From contig JAFQHQ010000158.1 of assembly GCA_017397885.1 (NCBI GenBank), forward strand, positions 28,096 through 92,095: a stretch of DNA of 64,000 nucleotides, read 5' to 3'. The notes beneath the pieces are model-generated. The model did no database searches, was not told the DNA's origin, and saw only the letters and a list, made by a program, of their open reading frames with translations. Position numbers and translations under genes: made by a program. Source of the DNA: Clostridia bacterium (lineage in GTDB: Bacteria > Bacillota > Clostridia > UMGS1810). Positions 1-10,500 of this stretch are shown in pieces; position 1 is the first letter of the stretch, and the number at the start of each line of letters is the position of its first letter.

Positions 1-23
1 AACTTGCTTTGAAAGGTGATAAC

Positions 24-551
24 ATGAAAACAATTGTACTCTACAGATCAAAATACGGCTCAACAAAATCTTATGCCGAATGGATTGGCGAAGCTCTCGG
101 ATGTGAGGTTCGTGATGCAAAAGGCGTTAAGGCGGATGAACTTCTTTGCTATGACAAAATTGTCTATGGCGGAGGCTTGTATGCCGAAATCATTGCCGGT
201 GTAACGCTTATTACCAAAAATATTGAAAAACTCAAAGATAAAAAAATTGCAGTGTTCACAACAGGCATAACCCCTCTCGATTGCCGTGCCTACTATGACG
301 GTGAAGTTTTGGAAAAGAATTTTAAAAACGGTGTGCCCGAAAATGTGAAGATATTCAATTTGATGGGCAAAATGATTCTTGCGGAGCTTTCGCTTCCGCA
401 TCGTCTTGCCATAAAAGCTCTCAAAAAAATCATGAGCGGAAAAGAAAACCCCACCGACATGGAAAAACTCCTCATTGAGCTATGCGATGCCGATGGTGAT
501 TTTACAGATAAAGCTCAGATTGCCGACCTGGTGGAATACATTAAAGGATAA
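24..551 (+). CDS. Flavodoxin-domain protein
   Basis: A 175-residue protein with a flavodoxin-like fold, probably a cytosolic FMN-binding electron carrier or HemG-like oxidoreductase. The N-terminus (MKTIVLYRSKYGSTKSYA) gives the first beta strand followed by the S-K-Y-G-S-T-K phosphate-binding loop that holds FMN phosphate. The YGGGLYAE and FTTGITP segments fit the later flavin-contacting loops. The ATG at 24 is chosen over the upstream TTG at 9 because GAAAGGTGAT lies just before it. The gene ends 4 bases before the dihydrouridine synthase gene, so the two are probably co-transcribed. Its redox partner cannot be told from the sequence. The family assignment is firm and the physiological role is not. 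Confidence 0.85.
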   Translation: MKTIVLYRSKYGSTKSYAEWIGEALGCEVRDAKGVKADELLCYDKIVYGGGLYAEIIAGVTLITKNIEKLKDKKIAVFTTGITPLDCRAYYDGEVLEKNFKNGVPENVKIFNLMGKMILAELSLPHRLAIKALKKIMSGKENPTDMEKLLIELCDADGDFTDKAQIADLVEYIKG

Positions 552-555
552 AAAA

Positions 556-1479
556 ATGAAACTCTATTTTGCACCCCTTGAGGGTATCACAAAATATGCC
601 TACCGCAACACTCACAAAGAGATGTTTGAGGGTTGCGATGCATATTATGCCCCTTTCATAAACCCCAGCGACCAGGAAAAGGTCAGCAAAAAGGGAATAA
701 AAGACATTTTGCCCGAAAACAACAAAGACATCAGCATAAAAGTGCAGGTTCTCACAAACCGTGCCGATTCGTTTTTGAAATTTGAAGATAAAGTCCGCCC
801 TATGGGCTATGACGAAATAAACGTCAATCTCGGTTGCCCGGTGACAATGGTCACCAAAAAGGGGAGAGGTTCAGGATTTTTGTGTGACCCCGTCGGCATG
901 GATGCCTTTTTTGATGAAGTATTTTCAAATACCAAGGTCAAAATTTCGGCAAAAACACGCATTGGCTTTTCTTCGCCCGATGAAATGGAAAATCTCATGA
1001 AGGTGTATAACAAATATCCGCTTTCGCTACTCATAATTCATCCTCGAACCCGTGAAGAGTTCTACAAAGGAAATGTTCACACCGATGTTTTTAAAAAATG
1101 CTTTGAAAATTCAAAAATTCCGTTGTGCTTCAACGGCAATGTGAACTCCAAAGAGGATTTTGAAAAAATTGAAAAAGCCTTCCCCGGGCTCGATTCTGTT
1201 ATGTTTGGCAGAGGTGCAATTCAAAATCCTGCAATTTTCAGAGAGATAAAAGGCGGCGCACCCCTTTCCACGGGTGAACTTGTGGAGTTTTCAAAAAGAC
1301 TTTGCAAAAACTATATGACCGTGCTTGAGTCCGAAACTTTTACGCTTCATAAGCTCAAAGAAATCTGGGTATATATGATGCTGAACTTTCCAAACGAAAA
1401 AAAGATTGGCAAAGCCATAAACAAGTCAAAAACCATTGACGAATTTGTTTCGGCAATCGAAGCATTGCCGGAAATATAA
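556..1479 (+). CDS. tRNA-dihydrouridine synthase family protein
   Basis: A 307-residue FMN-dependent TIM-barrel enzyme that reduces uridine to dihydrouridine in tRNA D-loops. MKLYFAPLEGITKYAYR is the typical first strand and FMN loop. The catalytic cysteine lies in NVNLGCPVTMVTKKGRG, IIHPRTREEFYKG carries the conserved H and R, and FNGNVNS and MFGRGAIQNP are the C-terminal phosphate-binding loops. Length is normal for the family. The ATG at 556 is chosen because an in-frame extension to 475 would run deep into the flavodoxin gene and lacks the family N-terminus. It follows the flavodoxin gene by 4 bases, and the flavodoxin could be a reductant, which is speculation. A strong hairpin follows. 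Confidence 0.93.
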   Translation: MKLYFAPLEGITKYAYRNTHKEMFEGCDAYYAPFINPSDQEKVSKKGIKDILPENNKDISIKVQVLTNRADSFLKFEDKVRPMGYDEINVNLGCPVTMVTKKGRGSGFLCDPVGMDAFFDEVFSNTKVKISAKTRIGFSSPDEMENLMKVYNKYPLSLLIIHPRTREEFYKGNVHTDVFKKCFENSKIPLCFNGNVNSKEDFEKIEKAFPGLDSVMFGRGAIQNPAIFREIKGGAPLSTGELVEFSKRLCKNYMTVLESETFTLHKLKEIWVYMMLNFPNEKKIGKAINKSKTIDEFVSAIEALPEI

Positions 1480-1500
1480 TACACATGAAATTATAAGCAT

Positions 1501-1559
1501 AATAACAAACCCCTGAATTTTGCAATTTTTATTGCAGAAATCAGGGGTAATTTGTTATT
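1501..1559. terminator. Bidirectional hairpin terminator
   Basis: A long inverted repeat pairs AATAACAAACCCCTGA with TCAGGGGTAATTTGTTATT around an A/T-rich centre containing TTGCAAT/ATTGCA. It lies between convergent genes (the dihydrouridine synthase on + and the metallo-hydrolase on -), so it probably ends both transcripts. Confidence 0.85.
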
Positions 1560-2391
1560 AAAAATCAACTTCCATTCCGTCATATGAGGAAAGAAATCCC
1601 TCACTTGCGGCAATGTCTTTCAGTTCATTGTGATTCACATGCTTGCCGTTGTGTGAAAAATGGTTAATCACAAAGATTGTTTTTTCATCGGCAATGCCTT
1701 TTTCAAGAAATATTTTTTTATATTCCACGCACTCTGCAAAATTCAGGTGTGAAGAAAATATGTTGTCATTGCAAACCGAAGTGCAGTCAAAAGAGACAAG
1801 AGATAGCGGTCTTTCAAGGTTTTCAAGATAATTCATTGTCTCGTCGTTGTATTTTCCCGTGTCATGAGAATAAAAGAGTGTTTTTCCGTCTTTTTCAATT
1901 AAATATAGCACGGGTGATGTCTTAGGAGCGTGAGAAGCTCTGAGGGGAGTTATTTTGTAGCCTTCGGCTTCAAAGCTTTCATATGGGGTAATCAATACCG
2001 CATCTGCATCCTTTTTGGACATAGTGTCGGTTTTGTCTTTAATTTTTTCATAGCCTGCTCTGTCTGCATAAAAGGTGAGTGGGTGCTCGGTGTCGGTCAC
2101 ATGGGCAAAGTTACCGTTTGCTCTCATTCTTATGTCATCCACATAGAGATGATCCTGATGAGAATGTGTTATAATGCAACTTTTGATTGCATAAAGCGCA
2201 ATGTCATGAGCAATAAAATGCATATATGTATCTGCCGGAAAATCAATCAAAAGGGTGTTATCCACAATTGCCTGACTTCTTGACCTGATGTTTTTGCCGC
2301 CGAGCTTTCTTGCCTTTTTGCAGTTGTCACATTCGCAAAAAAGAGCAGGAACTCCTTCTGCAGCGGCTGTACCGAGGTATTGTATTTTCAT
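1558..2391 (-). CDS. MBL-fold metallo-hydrolase (PhnP-like)
   Basis: A 277-residue metallo-beta-lactamase-fold hydrolase. The metal-binding signature is THSHQDH (HxHxDH), with later ligands in FYSHDTGKY and near SFDCTS and INHFSHNG. The N-terminal LGTAAAEGVPALFCECDNC resembles PhnP-type phosphodiesterases, which carry an early cysteine cluster and act on cyclic phosphates. The ATG at 2391 is chosen because AAGGAG lies 8 bases upstream and the beta-strand MKIQYLGT starts there; an upstream extension to 2442 lacks a site. It is monocistronic and convergent with the dihydrouridine synthase. The exact substrate is unknown. Confidence 0.87.
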   Translation of the reverse strand: MKIQYLGTAAAEGVPALFCECDNCKKARKLGGKNIRSRSQAIVDNTLLIDFPADTYMHFIAHDIALYAIKSCIITHSHQDHLYVDDIRMRANGNFAHVTDTEHPLTFYADRAGYEKIKDKTDTMSKKDADAVLITPYESFEAEGYKITPLRASHAPKTSPVLYLIEKDGKTLFYSHDTGKYNDETMNYLENLERPLSLVSFDCTSVCNDNIFSSHLNFAECVEYKKIFLEKGIADEKTIFVINHFSHNGKHVNHNELKDIAASEGFLSSYDGMEVDF

Positions 2392-2467
2392 ATGAATCGC
2401 TCCTTGTGTTTGCTGTTTTAAGTATGATAGCATATTTTGCATTTAAAATCAATAACATTATGAATTA

Positions 2468-2496
2468 TTGACAAAAAATTAATGATTGTGTATACT
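2468..2496 (+). promoter_or_regulatory. Sigma-A promoter for first AraC gene
   Basis: TTGACA at 2468-2473 and TATACT at 2491-2496 are separated by 17 bases, with TGTG just before the -10. Transcription would begin near 2503, which supports the ATG at 2577 as the start of the downstream gene. Confidence 0.75.
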
Positions 2497-2576
2497 GATT
2501 TCAAATGAAAATCAAAATATTTGCGATTGTGATGGTACATAATCATTTTTGTATTTGCGAACCGGAGGTTGAAAAT

Positions 2577-3473
2577 ATGAATGAACCCATTAATTTTCTC
2601 AACAAAATAGATACAACCGCCAACGGTACCGTAATTTCCTGTTACAACACCGAAGGCAAGTGTTTCTGGATAAGATATTATGCATTAGGTCAGAGTGTTG
2701 CAGGCGAATTTCCTGATTTGCACACTCATCTTCACGGCGAACTTCTTGTTCATTTAAATGGAAGTGTTTTGTATAATGTCGATGGGAACGAGTTTTCGCC
2801 AAGTGAGGGTGATGTGATTGTAGCAAGGGCAGGGGAGGCACATAATCCTGTTGTGATTAATGATGAAATGTATGAATATCTGCAAATTGACTTTCCTTAC
2901 GATGCATTCAGCGTCTCGGAGATATCGGATTGTATTATGGGACTGTTTAAAAACAAACAGGTTTGTGACGGGAATTTTCTTGTGCCCGACCCGGAAAATC
3001 GTGACAAGATTTTAAAATCCACTCGCAAAATCATTGCTGCATTAAGCAATAATTCCTTAAATAAAATGCTCATATATTCCTATGTGATTCAGCTTATGGA
3101 TGCAGTGAACACCACGTTTCACAATCAGGCTGTTTTGGGTTCCTCTGAGCGGACAGAATCTGTTGCAGACAGTGCAGTTGACTACATATACTCCCATCTT
3201 GTCGATATAGATTCGGTCAAAGAGGTTGCAGATTTCATCAATATGAGTACATCTCAGCTTACACGGATTTTTAAAAAACATTTCGGTTGCACTCCTTATG
3301 AATTTATTGTAGATAAACGTATTGAGAATGCAAAACTTCTTATGTGCTATAATGGAGAAAGTGTTTCAGAGGCATGTCGCAAATCCGGCTTTAAAAATTA
3401 TTCAAATTTTATTGCTCTTTTCAAAAAGAGAACAGGTATGACTCCCCTTGTATATAAGAAAAAGAACCAATAG
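2577..3473 (+). CDS. AraC family transcriptional regulator (tandem copy 1)
   Basis: A 298-residue AraC/XylS-type regulator. Residues about 20-130 form a cupin-like ligand-sensing domain (HTHLHGELLVHLNG, then a GDVIVARAGEAHNPV strand pair). The last 100 residues carry two helix-turn-helix motifs: VADFINMSTSQLTRIFKKHF, then SEACRKSGFKNYSNFIALFK with the terminal TGMTPLVY. A GGAGG 8 bases before the ATG at 2577 fixes the start. The next gene is a paralogue of the same layout, 16 bases downstream. The pair precedes the SLH-anchored hydrolase locus, so control of sugar-polymer genes is plausible but inferred. Confidence 0.92.
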   Translation: MNEPINFLNKIDTTANGTVISCYNTEGKCFWIRYYALGQSVAGEFPDLHTHLHGELLVHLNGSVLYNVDGNEFSPSEGDVIVARAGEAHNPVVINDEMYEYLQIDFPYDAFSVSEISDCIMGLFKNKQVCDGNFLVPDPENRDKILKSTRKIIAALSNNSLNKMLIYSYVIQLMDAVNTTFHNQAVLGSSERTESVADSAVDYIYSHLVDIDSVKEVADFINMSTSQLTRIFKKHFGCTPYEFIVDKRIENAKLLMCYNGESVSEACRKSGFKNYSNFIALFKKRTGMTPLVYKKKNQ

Positions 3474-3489
3474 ACGAGGATATGATAAA

Positions 3490-4353
3490 ATGACATCAGA
3501 TGTAAAATCAATTAGTGTTAAAATAGACTGTCACTCAGATAACGGGAAAGAATTTTATGTTCATTATTGTGTTAATTCCCATGATGCACAAACTTGCCCG
3601 GATTCACCCCTTTGCAACCGGATAATTGTTTTTTTGGACGATAAAATTCAAACACGAAATTTTGAAAATATCACAAGCTGCAGTGCGGGCGACTGTCTCA
3701 TATCCACTGCAGGTGAAACCGTTACTGCGGACAACTTTTTTAAAAACGGTTTTGAATGTTTAAAGATTGATTTCCCCATTGATGCATTTGATGGGATAGA
3801 GGGTTCGGGAATTTTTGTTGATGTATTCAACAATTCCGAAATTATTGAAGGCAATCTTTTAAGAACCGATAGCGAGAGTAAGGGCAGAATCATAAAAACT
3901 GCACGGAGAATTATCGGAGCACTTGGCGAAAAGACAAGAGATAAGCTTATGGCTTATTCATATATTATTCAGCTTATGCACCTTATTGACAATGCATTTA
4001 AAGAGAGAAAATTTATCTGCATCAGTGATAAGATGCCAAATGTTGTATTTGAAGCTATTCAGTATATTTACACCAATATCTCAAAAATTGAGAGTATAAA
4101 AGAAATTGCTGAAAATGTAAATGTCAGTATGTCATATTTAGCCCGTCTTTTTAAACAGCATCTTGGTTGTTCTCCCTATGATTATCTTGTGAACAGGCGA
4201 ATTGAAAATGCTAAAATTCTCATGTGCTATCTTGATTATAGCGTAGCCGAGGCTTGCTATGAGGTGGGATTCAATGATTATTCCTCATTTATTACTGTTT
4301 TCAAAAAGAAAACCGGCATGACACCCCATGTTTACAAAAAATCTCATTCTTGA
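3490..4353 (+). CDS. AraC family transcriptional regulator (tandem copy 2)
   Basis: A 287-residue AraC-type regulator, paralogous to the preceding gene. The shared C-terminal half includes DYLVNRRIENAKILMCY followed by a second helix-turn-helix and TGMTPHVYKK. The N-terminal cupin-like half is more divergent and lacks the HxH cluster of copy 1 (it reads CNRIIVFLDDK), so ligand sensing has probably changed or been lost. The start at 3490 is preceded by GACGAGGA. An upstream in-frame start at 3448 would overlap copy 1 and is not used. Translation is probably coupled to copy 1. A tandem sensor pair may form heterodimers, which is inference. Confidence 0.9.
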   Translation: MTSDVKSISVKIDCHSDNGKEFYVHYCVNSHDAQTCPDSPLCNRIIVFLDDKIQTRNFENITSCSAGDCLISTAGETVTADNFFKNGFECLKIDFPIDAFDGIEGSGIFVDVFNNSEIIEGNLLRTDSESKGRIIKTARRIIGALGEKTRDKLMAYSYIIQLMHLIDNAFKERKFICISDKMPNVVFEAIQYIYTNISKIESIKEIAENVNVSMSYLARLFKQHLGCSPYDYLVNRRIENAKILMCYLDYSVAEACYEVGFNDYSSFITVFKKKTGMTPHVYKKSHS

Positions 4354-4397
4354 TATGCAGATGCGTTAAATTCGATGTTTTTGTATATAAATAGATG

Positions 4398-4426
4398 TTG
4401 AATGTGAATTAAATGTGTGGTAAAAT
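4398..4426 (+). promoter_or_regulatory. Promoter for the SLH-SGNH hydrolase gene
   Basis: TTGAAT (4398-4403) and TAAAAT (4421-4426) are spaced 17 bases apart with TGTGG before the -10. It lies 46 bases upstream of the ATG at 4473 and before the AAAGGAG ribosome binding site. Confidence 0.6.
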
Positions 4427-4472
4427 ACAAATATAAAAATAATTAATATACAATATGAAAGGAGTTTTTTAA

Positions 4473-5762
4473 ATGAAAAAATTAGTTTGTTTATTAATGG
4501 CGCTGATGCTCATGTGTACGGCATTTGTGTCTGTGTCAGCAGCTGACGAAAAAGTGAAAGTTGCCTTTGTAGGCGACAGCATTACATACGGTGCAACTCT
4601 CACCGATGCATCAACAGAGAGCTTTGCCGCTATCATCAAAGAAAAAGTCGGAGCAGATTATGAAGTTATGAACTTTGGAAAAAGTTCAAAATGTGCTCTT
4701 TCAACCTCCTTACAGCCCTATACGGCTACTGAAGAGTATTCGGCATCCATTGAATTTGAACCCGACATTCTTTTTATAATGCTCGGTACAAATGACATTA
4801 AAAACGAAAACTGGGATGAAGGCAAAGACAACTTTGTTGCCGATTACCTTGCCCTTATTGATTCATACAGAAAAGCAAAACCCGACCTCAAGGTGTATGT
4901 TGGTATTCCACCAAGAATTTTTAAGGAAAATGTCTACGGAACACGTTCACCCGAGATTCTTGAAAAAGAAGGTATTCCTGCTATCTATGAAGTTGCCGAA
5001 CAAGCCGAAGCGATGGTTATAGATTTCTTTGAACCCATCAAGGAAAAAGGCGAACTTTTCCCTGATTTTCTTCACCCCAATGCAGAAGGTCACAAGGTTT
5101 TTGCAGACATTGCCTACAATGCGATGTTTGTTGATGAATTTGAGCCTTATGTATCAGAGCCCGAACTTCCCAAACCAGAACTTCCGGTGATTGACGATTC
5201 GCAGATAACAGATAACGAATCCGATGAAGAAGAATTTAATCCCGAAGGTGCAAGTGACTGGGCAAAAGAAGAAATAAAGCTTGCATATGAAGCAAACCTT
5301 CTTCCCGAATCGGTGATGGGCAGCTATAAACAGAATATAACAAGAAAAGAATTCTGCGAAATGGTTGTTAAAATGCTTCCCGAAAATCTTGAAGCACAAA
5401 GAGAAGCAGCCTTTACCGATTGTGACAATGAAGCAGTGGATTATGCATATTCCGTAGGCGTTGTAAACGGTATGTCTGATTCCGAGTTTGCTCCCGATGC
5501 AGAGGCAACCCGACAGGAAATGGCAACAATGCTTTTCAGAGCATACAAACTTATTGTACCAAGCGCCGCACCATCAATTGACGGAGATTATCCCGACAAA
5601 GCACAAATTGCTTCTTGGGCTCTTGACTCCGTAAACTTTATGAATGAAAAGGGAATAATGAAAGGCGATGCCGAGAAAAACATTATGCCTCTTAAAAACA
5701 CAACAAGAGAAGAAGCAATACTCCTTGTGTACAGAGCATATAGCTCTGCTAACAATCAATAA
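4473..5762 (+). CDS. Secreted SGNH/GDSL hydrolase with C-terminal SLH domains
   Basis: A 429-residue exported protein. Residues 1-24 are a signal peptide (cut near SVSAADE). Residues 28-225 form an SGNH hydrolase domain: FVGDSITYG holds the nucleophile serine, MLGTNDI is block III, and FLHPNAEGH supplies the catalytic D and H. After an acidic linker (about 228-260), three SLH-type repeats follow: ASDWAKEEIKLAYEANLL, then VDYAYSVGVVNGMSDSEFAP and SVNFMNEKGIMKGDAEKN, each with a TR-E signature. SLH domains anchor proteins to the cell-wall polymer, so this enzyme probably deacetylates polysaccharide at the surface. Its neighbours are secreted polymer-active proteins. The substrate is inferred. 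Confidence 0.92.
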   Translation: MKKLVCLLMALMLMCTAFVSVSAADEKVKVAFVGDSITYGATLTDASTESFAAIIKEKVGADYEVMNFGKSSKCALSTSLQPYTATEEYSASIEFEPDILFIMLGTNDIKNENWDEGKDNFVADYLALIDSYRKAKPDLKVYVGIPPRIFKENVYGTRSPEILEKEGIPAIYEVAEQAEAMVIDFFEPIKEKGELFPDFLHPNAEGHKVFADIAYNAMFVDEFEPYVSEPELPKPELPVIDDSQITDNESDEEEFNPEGASDWAKEEIKLAYEANLLPESVMGSYKQNITRKEFCEMVVKMLPENLEAQREAAFTDCDNEAVDYAYSVGVVNGMSDSEFAPDAEATRQEMATMLFRAYKLIVPSAAPSIDGDYPDKAQIASWALDSVNFMNEKGIMKGDAEKNIMPLKNTTREEAILLVYRAYSSANNQ

Positions 5763-5799
5763 ATTTAGTTTTTGAATATTGATGAAAGGATAATGTGTA

Positions 5800-7446
5800 A
5801 TGAAAAAATCATTAAGTATAATTCTTGTTTTACTTCTTATGTTTGTATCATTGAACACCGTATCATATGCAGATGATTCTGCTTCTTTGGACATTACGAC
5901 AACCTCATACCGCTATTATGTGTCCAATGATGAAGAGAAAATTGATAACCTTGCAGATCTCACCGGAATCAAAGGTGCATCTCTTGACAAACAGCTGTCA
6001 TTTATTATCATAAAGTCACACCTTCCCGGAAGAAGCGAAATTCCTGAAGACAAAATGTTTGAAAGCTACAAACTTCGAATCACTGTTTCTTCTCTCGAAG
6101 GTGGTTCCTACAATCCGGACGGAGAAACATGTGAGCTTATTCACAAGGTAAGCAATGAAACAATGGCTTCCGTAACGGGATACTATTCCGGTAGTGAACA
6201 AATTTTCGGATACACCAAGGAAGACGGAGAGGAAAAAAGAACTCTCAAAACTAACCTCGATACAGTTATTTCCGCCTCAAAGGTTTCTGTGGAAGAATTT
6301 ACTGCAGTTGATGAACCAAACACAAGGGTATTATGGGTAGAACTCAAAGACTATGCAAATGAACTTCTTACCGGTCCTTCATATGATCCGGAAAACGGAA
6401 TAGATATGAACATTGCTTTTGCAGTATACGGATACACATCCAATGTAAGAGTAACAGGAAGCAGTGTGGCCAGCAGACCTGTAGTGAGAGCTTCACTCAC
6501 TGCTCGTGATGTTTTAAGTGCCGCTCCCGTTAAAATAATTGCACCAAAAGGTGACGCTATAACCGACACAAGCATTAACAATGCAAATGCATATACACTT
6601 ACATTGGCCGATTCCATAACCACAAAAGCCAAGCTTAAAGATAATGTTCAGGTTACTTCCAAGAGAGCGCGTTTGGGTTATTTTGAAGTTCCCATACCTG
6701 CAGGTATGACAAACAAAGAAAACACTCTTGACAGTTGCAAGGTTACTTTCGTAACAAATTACGATATAAAGAGCTTTTTATATTTTTATGTAAAACAAGC
6801 CGGTGACAATGTCGACCTTGCTGATTACAATTCGGCAAAGGTTCCTGTGTTGGCACAAGAATTTTCCAATCTTTCCATTCCGTATACACAGGAAGCAATT
6901 ACCATTTCCGATGTAGCACATTACCTTGTAACACTGGATCTGACAACAGATGCAAAAGCTTTCATAGAATCAGCGGATTATGACAATGAAAACGGTTCTG
7001 TTATGTATGCTCTATACATGACCAAAGATACATCGTCATCAAGAATACGTACAGGCTCTGACCTTGACGGCAATGACTGCACACCTAAATATGAATTGAC
7101 AGTGACAACGGATGCGGTTATTGATTATTCAACCGAAACCTCACTTACAAAGCTTTCGGCAGGAAGTAATATAATAGCAATTACTACCGCTTCCAATACA
7201 TATGAAAATGATAACGGTGCTCTTTTGTTTATTGCTCAGTACAAAAAAGACGGAAATGCATTGAGGCTTATTTCGGTAAGCACTTTAGATGCCAAACCTG
7301 TTGTTCCCGGTGCTACCGATGAACTTATTCAGACTGAAACGGTGCAGGTAAATGCTGATGCAGATGTTGTCAAAGCTTTTGTATGGGGACAAAGTCAAAA
7401 CACTCCTTATGCAGAATGTGCAGAGGCAATGGTAATTTCCGATTAA
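5800..7446 (+). CDS. Secreted beta-sandwich protein (CBM96/DNRLRE-like) with shared C-terminal module
   Basis: A 548-residue protein with a signal peptide (residues 1-25, ending SYADD). It has no recognisable catalytic site. Residues about 30-230 and 265-435 look like two jelly-roll modules of the DNRLRE/CBM96 type, with motifs such as YKLRITVSSLEGGSYN and LDLTTDAKAFIESADYDNENG. Residues about 455-548 carry a module (LLFIAQYKKDG, then VKAFVWGQSQNTPYAE) also present in three other secreted proteins of this window. It lies 37 bases after the SLH-SGNH hydrolase gene. A role in binding or display of polysaccharide is inferred from context. Confidence 0.75.
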   Translation: MKKSLSIILVLLLMFVSLNTVSYADDSASLDITTTSYRYYVSNDEEKIDNLADLTGIKGASLDKQLSFIIIKSHLPGRSEIPEDKMFESYKLRITVSSLEGGSYNPDGETCELIHKVSNETMASVTGYYSGSEQIFGYTKEDGEEKRTLKTNLDTVISASKVSVEEFTAVDEPNTRVLWVELKDYANELLTGPSYDPENGIDMNIAFAVYGYTSNVRVTGSSVASRPVVRASLTARDVLSAAPVKIIAPKGDAITDTSINNANAYTLTLADSITTKAKLKDNVQVTSKRARLGYFEVPIPAGMTNKENTLDSCKVTFVTNYDIKSFLYFYVKQAGDNVDLADYNSAKVPVLAQEFSNLSIPYTQEAITISDVAHYLVTLDLTTDAKAFIESADYDNENGSVMYALYMTKDTSSSRIRTGSDLDGNDCTPKYELTVTTDAVIDYSTETSLTKLSAGSNIIAITTASNTYENDNGALLFIAQYKKDGNALRLISVSTLDAKPVVPGATDELIQTETVQVNADADVVKAFVWGQSQNTPYAECAEAMVISD

Positions 7447-7456
7447 TACTTTTTCT

Positions 7457-7484
7457 TGTAGCGACAAATTTTTTTGTCGCTACA
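7457..7484 (+). terminator. Hairpin after the beta-sandwich gene
   Basis: A perfect 12-bp stem pairs TGTAGCGACAAA with TTTGTCGCTACA over a T-only loop, 10 bases after the stop at 7446. It lacks a long T run after the stem, so it may attenuate rather than end transcription into the giant downstream gene. Confidence 0.6.
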
Positions 7485-7513
7485 TTATTCTACATAGAAA
7501 GCAGGCTGATACA

Positions 7514-10500
7514 ATGAAAAAAATAATTTCCGTCTTTCTTGCCTTGACGTTGATTTTGGCATACATGCCGGCGGATATATTCACCATGAATGCCAAAGCA
7601 GAAAGCGAAACCTATGTCATAAAACCTACAGATGACACATGGGCGGGTTATTCCACCGAATTTCGTAATGTCATCCAGGGTGTTAAAATAGACGGTGAAG
7701 ACTCCAACATATATAACCGTCTCTATTCTATCGGTGCAAGTGCCGACGGTGACCTTAGCACGAAAGTATATAACTCGTCACCGGTATATATGAAATATGA
7801 CCTTTCAGATATTTCAAATGTGAAAATTAAATCTGCAAAGCTTAAACTTTACGGAAAATGTCTGAACAATGTTTCCGTGAACAATATTAAAATGTTTTTC
7901 TTTAAAATCGACAACAAATGGTCCGAAAACACTCTTATTCACGGAGACACACCTTTCTGGCCTTTAAAGGGCGGCGTTCCAAGTGCCGATTTCACACAGT
8001 CCTCTGATCCATCTAAGATTCAGCCCGACCTTGTGAGTCCTGTGTTTAGTATGAGTGCATCAAGCGAAGAATTTGAGCTTAAAGAATTTGATGTTACCAC
8101 TCTTTTGTCAAAATACAATCTGATGGAAGATTCAACGGTGTCTTTTGCATATATGGTTTATCCCACATCCTACGTGTTCAATGTTGTTTCCAAAGATGCC
8201 GATGAAACCGATATGCATCCGGTTCTCGAAATTGAAACAGAGCCTATTCCCGATTTTGAAGCAGTATCCGGTCCTGAGGGTGAAATAGAATTTGACAGTC
8301 CCGTTTCGGTAAGCTTTACCAATAACGTTGATAAGAATTCTGTTGATGCTTCGAAAATACATTTGTATGAAGACGGCGAAGAAATAGAAATCAGCGATGA
8401 CGATATAGACGTTTGTGATAATGTTATCACTGTTTCGACTCCGCTTGCCGGCTATTGTGATTACAGCCTGGTTATTTCCGACGGTATTTTTGACATATAC
8501 CAAAATCAGCTTATTTCCGAGGCAGAGTATACCTTCTCAACAGTGGGTGTTCATACTGAAACAGTATACACCCACACCGAAGCCGATTCGTCAGTGCCTC
8601 AGGGGATTCTTAACGGAGCATTCCTTAAAAGTGGTGCATCAAACCTCAATAATACTCGTGTTACCGACACCGGCAGAGTGCAGATAATGGCAGGGGGTAG
8701 TGCTTACTACATATACTGCGTTGAAGCAGACCTTACAACACTTGATACCTCTGTTCCTTTTGCTTCCTTTATTTATTCTGTAAAATTCCATACCGGAGCA
8801 GGACAAAAAATAAGTGTTATTGAACTTGATGATTTTGATCCTGAAACTGTTACCTATGGTAGTGTAAGCGAAAATGTAGACTCCGGAGAAATCATCATTT
8901 CAAATCAGGCTCTCGGAGACTGTACCGGAGGCAAATATGTTGATTTTGATTTGACGGAATTTGTTAACAAAAAGATTGCCGAGGGCGAAACAGTAATTCG
9001 CTTTGCAATGAAACCCACAGTAAAACACACAACCAATTTCTATTCAAACTTTGCAGGTTCTGCTCACCGCCCGAAAGCAAAGGTTATCTTCAATGACGAT
9101 AGCTTTACCGGAGTTAAGGAATCTGTTCCTTGCCACGCGCAAAACGGCGTTGATGTGTCTGCTCCCTTAAGTGTGACCTTCTCGGTTCCCATGGAGAGTG
9201 TAACCTATGAAAACTTTGCACTTACAAATCTTAATGACTCAACTCAAATCACCTTTGGTGCAGATGATGTTGTGTATGATGATGTGACATTAATTGCAAC
9301 CGTCACACCACCTGAATCCCTTGATGAATTAACTCCCTATGAACTCGCCATTTTTGGTGCAAGCTCCTTAAAGGGAGAAGTGATGAAAAACAAAAAAATC
9401 AAGTTCATAACAGGCTCATCTCTTGAAATTGGCGAAATCGTCTTAGATGATGACGATTTGATTGATGAAGGAGAGCAAATCATGGCAAGTGTCGATGTTT
9501 CAAATAACACCGATTCTTCACTAAAAAGCCCAACTCTCATCATCGCTCTCTACAAAGGTGCAGTTATGGTTGACTATGCTTTGGGCACATCTGATGAACT
9601 TACCGCCCAATCATCTGCAACCCTTGAAGCAGCTCTCGCCGTAAAACCCGATTCAGACCTCTATGATCAATACTATGTAAAAGCCTTTTTGTGGGATTCC
9701 TTGGATGGTCAGCGCATTATGGCTGAATCTGTAACAGGTGAGAGTGCATCCGAAGACTATGAAAACGGCAAATTCTTTGGGGTTGTGACCGCAGACGGAG
9801 GATTTGCAAATTCATCCGAAAAACAAGTTACTATTGTTGCAAAAAATGAAGCCGGTGAAATTTGCTACATCAATCAGGTGACAGCAGACGAAAAAGGAAA
9901 ATTCAGTGCCGAACTCGGTTTTGAACAAAGCGGAAATTACAGTGTGTATGCAATGTCTGAAGCCGCCTTTGCTAAAGCTCCTGCAATAGAAATTGATAGC
10001 TATACATCCTATGATGACTATCTCGATGTGTGGGAAGCCATAAATTCCGAAAACAAAACCAAAATTGCCTCTGTGCTCACCAAGGCTGTTGAAATATTTG
10101 ATTTTGATGAAATCAATTACAGCATTGAGCACATTACAGACCTCATTTCGGCAGATATTAAAGAATATGGTGATTTTGGTTCATATTCCGAAGATAATAT
10201 TTCCGAATTTTATGATTTTCTCAAAGAATCATCAATGCGTCATTTCAAAGTGTCAGAGCTTCTCTCGGATATTGCCGATGCAGAAAACTACACACTTCTT
10301 ACCGATATTCTCGGCAATGAAGAAAACGCAACCTATCTTCAGATAGACAAACACCTTTCGAAATATCGTGACAACAAAAAGAAAATCAACAAAGCTCTTG
10401 TTGGTAGAAAATTTGATTCTCTTGAAGACTTTGTGGAAGCATTTGAAGACGCTCTTGATGATGCTCTTGACAAAGATGATAAAGACTCCGGCGGAGGCGT

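Noticed and set aside
475..555. N-terminal extension of the dihydrouridine synthase
   Set aside because: It overlaps the flavodoxin gene and lacks a ribosome binding site; the family N-terminus begins at the ATG at 556.
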